From Cacajao melanocephalus (Eukaryota; Chordata; Mammalia; Primates; Pitheciidae), in assembly GCA_963573385.1 (NCBI GenBank), contig CAUYLG010075725.1, positions 1 through 64,000 on the forward strand: a stretch of DNA of 64,000 nt, read 5' to 3'. The translations under genes and the position numbers were made by a program. The number at the start of each line of letters is the position of its first letter. Positions within the stretch are counted from its first letter, which is position 1. The notes beneath the pieces are model-generated. The model made no database searches. It was not told the origin of the DNA and worked only from the letters and a program-made list of their open reading frames with translations. Below are positions 58,021 through 64,000 of the stretch, in pieces.

Positions 58021-60005
58021 AGATATACAACTGATAGTACAGAAATGTAAAGGGTCTTAAGAGACTAGAATGAACAAATACACATCAACAAATTGGATGA
58101 CCTAGAAGAAATTAATAAATTCATAGATACATACAACCTACCAAGACTGAATCATGAAGAAAGAGAAAATCTGAACAATAATGAGTAAAAAGATCGAAAA
58201 TGTAATCATTTCCCATCAAAAAAAGAAAGGAAAAGAAAAAAAGAAGCCTGGACTTAAAGGCTTTACTGCTGAATTTTACCAAACATTTAAAAAACTAATA
58301 TCAATCCTTCTTAAACTCTTTCAAAAACTGAAGAGGAGGGAATACTTACAAACTAATTTTATGAGGCCACCATTACCCTGATATCAAAGCCAGACAAGAC
58401 CACTACAAGAAAAGAAAATATCCTCGATGAACATAGATACAAAAATCCTCAACAAAATACTAGCAAACTGAATTCAACAGCACATTGAAAGGCTCATTCA
58501 CCATGATCAAGTGATATTTATTCTGGGGATGAAAAAGTAAACATATTCAAATCAGTAATTGTGATATATCACATTAACAAAATGAAAGACAAATCATATG
58601 ATCATCTCAATAGATGCAGAAAAAGCACCTGACAAAATTTAACATCATTCATGATAAAAACTCTCAACAAATTACATATAGAAAGAACATGCCTCAACAC
58701 AATAAAGGCCATATATGACAAGCACACAGCTAATATACTCAATGGTAAAAAGTTGAAAGCTGTTCCTTTAAAATCAGGAAAAAGACGTGGATTCTCACTT
58801 TTACCACTTCTATTCAATACGGTAATAGAAACCCTAGCCAGAGCAACTATGCAAGACAAAGGAATAAAAGAAATCTGAATCAAAAAAGAATAAGTTAAAT
58901 TGTCTGTATTTTCAGGTGATATGATTATAGACACAAAAACCCTTAAAGACTTTACCAAAATACTGTTAGAAATAATAAATGAATTCAGTAAAGTTGCAGG
59001 ATATAACACCAACATTAAAAAATCAGTTGGGTTTTTATATGCTGATAAAAAGTTATCCGAAAAAGAAATCAAGAAAATAATTCCATTTACAATAAAGAAA
59101 TAAAATACTTAGAAATAAATTTAAACAAAGAAGTGAAAGATCTGTATACTGAAAGATATATACATTCATAAAAGAAATTGAAGAAGACACAAATAAATGA
59201 AATGATATCCTGTGTTCATGGATTGAAAGAATTAATATTGTTAAAATTCCATACAACCCAAAGCAATCTACAGATTCAATGTAATCCCTATCAAAATTCC
59301 AATAACATTTTTCACACAGATCGAAATTCCAAATTTCCTGTGGAATCACAAAAGACCCCAAATAGTCAAAGTAATCTTGAGCAAAAAGAACAAAGCTAGA
59401 AATACCACACTACCTGATTTCAAAATCTGCTACAAAGCTGTATTAATCAAACTGCATGGTAATGGCATGAAAATAAACACATCGAGCAATGGAACAAATA
59501 AAGATCCCTGAAATAAATCCACATATTTATGGCCAATTGGTTTTTGACAAAGATGCCAAGAACACATAATGGGGAAGGAATAGTTTCATCAATAAATGGT
59601 ACTGGGAAAACGAGATATCCCTATGCAAAAGAATGAAATAAGACCCTTAACTCACACCATTTACAAAGATCAACTCAAAATGAATTAAATACAAATGTAA
59701 TACCTGAAACTGTAAAACTACTCAATGAAAACACAGGAGGAAAGCTCTATAACTCTGGTCCTGGAAATAATTTTTGGATATGACCTCAAAAGCACAGGTA
59801 ACAAAAGCAAAAATAGATAACTGGAATTACATCAAACTAAAAAGATTGTGCACAGCCAAGGAGACAACAGAGTATAGAGACAACCTACAGAATGGGAAAA
59901 AATATGTTTAAACCATACATCTGATAAGGGGTTAATATCCAAAATATACAAGGAACTCCAACACCTCAATAGCAAGAAAATAAATAACCTGATTAAAACA
60001 TGGGC
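58021..60005 (+). pseudogene. L1 ORF2 remnant (RT domain to C-terminal part)
   Basis: Forward ORF2: aacaaattggatgacctaga, ggctttactgctgaatttta, ctcaatagatgcagaaaaag, then the former catalytic motif reads FSGDM (about 58912), having lost the ADD aspartate pair. Later text (gcaaaaagaacaaagctaga, gggttaatatccaaaatata) continues toward the ORF2 end. Many stops and frameshifts. Non-functional. Confidence 0.88.
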
Positions 60006-60935
60006 AAAGCTTATGGCTCAAAGCAATCTATAGAGTCAACACTATTCCTATCAAACTACTAACATCATTTTTCAAAGAATTACAAAAAAACGATTCTAAA
60101 ATTCATATGCATTCAAAAAAGAGCCTGAATAGCCAAAGCAAATAGAACAAGGCTTGAAGCATCACATTATTGAACTGCAAAATACTCTATAAGGACACAG
60201 TAACCAAAACAGCATAGTACTCAAATAAAAAGAGACACAATATACCAATGGAGCAGAATATAGAACCCAGAAATGAAGCCACACACCTACAGCCATCAGA
60301 TCTTCAACAAATTCGACAAAAACAAGCAATGGGAAAAGTTCTCCCCACTCAATAAATCGTGCTAGGATAGCTGGCTAGCTATATGAAGAGGAATGAAACT
60401 GGATCCTCCCTTTCACCATGCACAAAAGTTAACTCAAGATGGATTAAAGATTGAGATGTAAGACATCAAACTATAAGAATCCTAGAAGAAAATCAAGGAA
60501 CCACCTTTCCGGACATTGGTCTTGGGAAAGAATTTTTGCCTATGTCCTCAAAAGAAGTTGCAACAAAACCAAAAACTGAAAAATTGGACCTAATTAAAGA
60601 GTTTCTGCACAGCAAAATAAATTATCAGCAGAGTAAACAGACAACCTACAAACACCAGAGGCTTGGAGTGGAGAGACTGGAGAGACATGATGTTGGTTAA
60701 AGGACACAAATGTTTAATTAGCAAGGAGGAACAAATTCAAGAGCTCTTAATAATATAGTTAATAATAATGTATTATATACTTGAAAATTACTGAGTAGTT
60801 CTTAAGTATTTATACCATTAAAAAATGAGGTAATTCATATGTTAATTAGCTTGTTTTTGTTATTTCACAATGCATACATATTTTAGAATATCATATTGTA
60901 CACTACATAATATATAATTATTTCCAATGAAAAAA
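60006..60935 (+). mobile_element. Second L1 copy: ORF2 fragment plus 3' UTR
   Basis: At about 60006 the ORF2 order jumps back (caaagcaatctatagagtca) and is repeated to aaacagacaacctaca. It is followed by an L1M-type 3' UTR (gtatatacttgaaaatta-like, aattcatatgttaattagct, cacaatgcatacatatttta). Confidence 0.8.
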
Positions 60936-61068
60936 TGATTTGAACATGTAGTTTACCAAAGAAAATATAAGGATGGCAAATAAGAACACAGAAAGATCCT
61001 CGGCATCATTAGCCATTAGGGAAATGCAAATTAAAATCACATGAAGATGGAACTACACACTGTGAAAG

Positions 61069-61510
61069 TTGATTACACAAATTGGATTATCCTTTTCATA
61101 TACAACTAAAACAGAGTCTCGAATCAGGAAAGCAAGGCATTCAGGACACATAATATTGCTTCAAAAATGTATTTCTTGACAAGACTGGGTGCTGAAACTG
61201 CCTGTTGTAACTAGAGACCAGTTTTCTTTGTAACCGTGGCAACTTTAGGACTAATTTGGTTCACCACTATCACTTACTGATCAGGGCTTACCAGTTCCCC
61301 AGAACCTTACTAGTGCCAATGACCTTTCTCAAAAAGCAATATATAACATTTCTCCTTTTTATACAACCTCCAGCCTCCTTTGTTCTTTTGCCATACTGAA
61401 GACCATCTAATCTGTATGTGTGCCTAAATTGCAATTCTTTCTTCTCAAATAAAACATTAAATTTAGAGATTTGTCTCTATATTTTTATTCTGCCTTCAAC
61501 AACACTTATT
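61069..61510 (+). mobile_element. LTR-like insertion within L1
   Basis: About 440 bp foreign to L1, with a TATA-like aatatataac (about 61340), a polyadenylation-type tcaaataaaac (about 61446) and LTR-like wording. TGAAAG flanks both sides (61063-61068 and 61511-61516). Family not assigned, and the ends are not a clean TG...CA. Confidence 0.5.
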
Positions 61511-61515
61511 TGAAA

Positions 61516-61530
61516 GCACACACACACACA

Positions 61531-61575
<45 letters not shown>
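61516..61575 (+). repeat. CA dinucleotide microsatellite
   Basis: About 28 CA units with one TA interruption near 61536, ending before aaaggctggc. Likely polymorphic. Confidence 0.97.
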
Positions 61576-61576
<1 letters not shown>

Positions 61577-62180
61577 GGCTGGCAACGATGCAGAGCAACT
61601 GAAACTCTCACACATCACTGGTAAGAATATAAAATAATACAGCCACTTTTGAAAACAGGTTGACAGTGTTTTATAAAATTAAGCACATCATATGACCTAT
61701 GTATGTCACTTCTAGGTGTTTATTCAAATGAGATCAAAACAATGTTCAGTCACATCTTGAACACAAATTTTCACAGCAGTTTTACTGGTAATCATCAAAA
61801 GCTAGAAACAGTTTCAATATCCCTCAACTGTGAAGTGGATTAATAATTTGTGATACATCCATACAGTGAAATTCTACCTAGAAATGAAAAGGGAATTAAT
61901 GAGGGTATACAAGACTACTTGGATGAATCTCCAAAACAATATCCAAAGTAAAAGAAGCCAGGTTCAAAAGTCTATATGGTATATGACTTCATTTATAATA
62001 TTCTCACAGGTTGGAGAGGGATTGACTGCAAAGGAGTATGGGGGAATTTTTTTCACAATAGAACTATTTTTTATCTTGATTGTTATGATGTTTGCACAAC
62101 TATATACATTTGTCAAAACAGGTAAAACTGCAGTAACAATAGGTAAAATTTACTGTATAGAAATTATACTTTAATAAATA

Positions 62181-64000
62181 TACAGTAAAAAAAGCCTTTC
62201 TAGGACAACTATATTGTTTAAAGATAATAGTAGCTTATAGCATTCAACCCATTCTATTTTCACTTAATAGTAATTAGTGAATTTTTTTAAAAAAGAAATA
62301 TATAAAAGATTTTCAAACAGAAAAAACTAAAAATCCAATTTTAATTTTTATGAAAAATAAAATTTAAAAAATAATATTACTCAAAAAGTCATGTAAAATA
62401 TTAAATGGCATCCATTTGTTAATTTCCTCATCACATTAAATTAACCTATCAATAATTTCAATATACAAATCATTATCTTAGCAAAGCATTTTAAGAAACA
62501 ATTAACAAATACATTTTTGACTGATCAACTTCAGGACACAAGTATACTAGAAATAACTTTTTAAAGGCAAGTAAGCTAAAAGAAGAAAACAGCCTAAACT
62601 TATATGGAAATAATAATTCAATAATTCCTCAAAAACATAAACTATATTATTCACTGAAATTAAATAGTTGACTTAAGTGTACAAATGTAATTTTAGAAAG
62701 CAATTACATTTTGGGTATGTTCATATGAAAATAAGAACCATTTTGACATAATGTACATTAACAGTTAATTGTTAATACAGAGAGAACATTTTTGTACAGT
62801 GTTGCATCTTCATTTCAAAATGGAATAGAGAGAACCACCACAAAATTGCTTGAGATTCAAAAGAAGCAAGGAGATTACAGATTAGAGGATATTTATGGAG
62901 TCATTCAACTGAAAAAAATAAAGCTTTACTGCTCATATCTATCCATTTATAACACATTCTTTAGCAAAAAGACCAAGAAATTATAGAAATTATTTCGGTT
63001 ATAATTTTTTCTGCCATGATTTTGATGAGAAAAAAGCTAATACTCTTTTTGCATCTGAATCTGCTTTCTACTAGTTTCTTTTACATTAGTTTTGTTTAAT
63101 AGGAATTCTAAAAAAAAAAAAGCATTTATTTTTGAGCTCTAGTTTTGTAGAATATGGTTAGTTGGCTATTTTAAAAAGTTTTAAAGACAAAACATTAAAA
63201 ACATATACCATATTTTTCATTACACAAAAATAGAGAGTTGTTAAACCTGTAAAATCATGTGCAGTATTTGTACATGATAACTGCAATACTATGTATAAAC
63301 TATAACGTGTAAATATACACAATATATATATTATATCTTCACACATTGTTCTGTAAAGCTGTTAAGAACCTGATGTCGGTACCTGACACTGTGTGCCCAA
63401 CTTATGGATGTGGGGGAAAAGCTCTAGAGACAATATGTATTTGCCTGAAAATGTTTCAAGTATAAAGTCCATTGCTACCACATTTAGGACTACATAGTGT
63501 ATAAAGGGGCACTTCATCTTTCAGTTGACCCTAACATGCTCCTCATGCCTAATTCATATGGAATAACTATTTCTTTTCTTTTTTTCCAATAGTCCCACCC
63601 TTTTTTTTCTTCCTCTCTTCTTTCTTGCTTTAAAGAAAGATAAATTGGTTTAATTTTATTTTTTTCTCCAAAAAACAATGCAGGAGTGTTGACATAACTG
63701 TTCATCCACTAGATGAGAGAGAGATACGCAAATGCATTCAAGGGGTCAAGTACAGATGAAATGTGATTCGAAATGGAATTAGGAAGCCTGAGTTCATAAT
63801 AATATTTTAGGGAATTAAGATGAGATTGCACAATGTTCAGACAATTTAGCGTCAAGGGCGTTCTCCTACCAAGGGAGGTTATAAATCAGAAATTGTTTCT
63901 TCTAGGAGAGGAATAGTGGGATGTTTGTGATGATTTGAGGGAAAGCATTCAAGTTTGAATTCCCTTGCCACCAAGTCTACAATGTACTCTTTGCAAACGC
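62181..64000. other. Intron 1 stretch without recognised element
   Basis: Very AT-rich to about 63350, then slightly more mixed. No gene, CpG island or nameable repeat. Confidence 0.5.

Larger units (their letters stand above)
60936..62180 (+). mobile_element. Third L1 copy: ORF2 end and 3' UTR, interrupted
   Basis: aagaaaatataaggatggca, attagggaaatgcaaattaa, then, after the insertion at 61069-61575, ggctggcaacgatgcagagc, cagttttactggtaatcatc, gaagccaggttcaaaagtct, and a 3' end at ctttaataaatatacagtaa. An older mammalian L1 type, plus orientation. Confidence 0.8.
55131..64000 (-). other. CAMK4: CAMK4 intron 1, partial
   Basis: Sequence upstream of the exon 2 acceptor. No exon 1, CpG island or promoter is present, so the intron continues beyond the window. 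Contains an L1 stack from about 56390 to 62180. Confidence 0.9.

Noticed and set aside
58602..59072. Long open frames overlapping L1 and Alu (also 37557-37949, 25333-25668, 45510-45836, 41259-41525)
   Set aside because: They translate reversed L1/Tigger or Alu sequence. The Alu frames give the familiar LLPRLECSG / AHCNL peptides. Not genes.
55131..64000. CAMK4 exon 1 or promoter
   Set aside because: I looked for the start-codon exon and for a CpG-rich promoter and found neither. The region is AT-rich intron with L1.

Overview
This is primate nuclear DNA, human or a close relative. It is AT-rich and CpG-poor, with nine Alu copies (one a fragment), many L1 copies, L2/MIR relics, MaLR, MLT2 and other LTRs, and a Tigger-type DNA transposon. 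Alu restricts it to primates. The sequence alone does not fix the species.

The only host gene I can support is CAMK4 (calcium/calmodulin-dependent protein kinase IV), read on the minus strand. Four short coding exons lie at 55052-55130, 20844-20906, 18797-18879 and 1438-1510. Their translations join in frame, in the order expected for the N-lobe of the kinase (about residues 54-153 of the human protein). Each is bounded by a clean AG acceptor with a pyrimidine tract and a GTAAGT or GTGAGT donor. If the exon carrying the start codon is exon 1, these are exons 2-5. Exon 1 and the promoter lie beyond base 64000. The catalytic loop, autoinhibitory/calmodulin-binding region and acidic tail lie below base 1. 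Only 298 of 64000 bases are coding.

Layout: 1-1437 is part of intron 5, with the 5' end of a minus-strand L1 at the edge. Intron 4 (1511-18796) holds L1 ends, MaLR/MLT2 LTRs, L2/MIR relics and an unexplained 190-bp imperfect palindrome. Intron 3 (18880-20843) is short. Intron 2 (20907-55051) contains a Tigger element split by Alu, a 5'-truncated L1 with long target-site duplications, an Alu-L1 composite inside one target-site duplication, an MLT1 LTR split by a younger LTR, and an inverted ('twin-primed') L1 carrying two later Alus. Intron 1 (55131-64000 and beyond) contains a stack of at least three old L1 ORF2 copies and a CA microsatellite.

I found no new multi-gene system, CRISPR array, RNA gene or CpG island. 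The most interesting observations are structural: the palindrome in intron 4, the Alu-L1 composite, the twin-primed L1, a CpG-retaining non-repeat block near 9.2-9.8 kb, and sequence features of exons 2 and 3 that could affect splicing or mutability.
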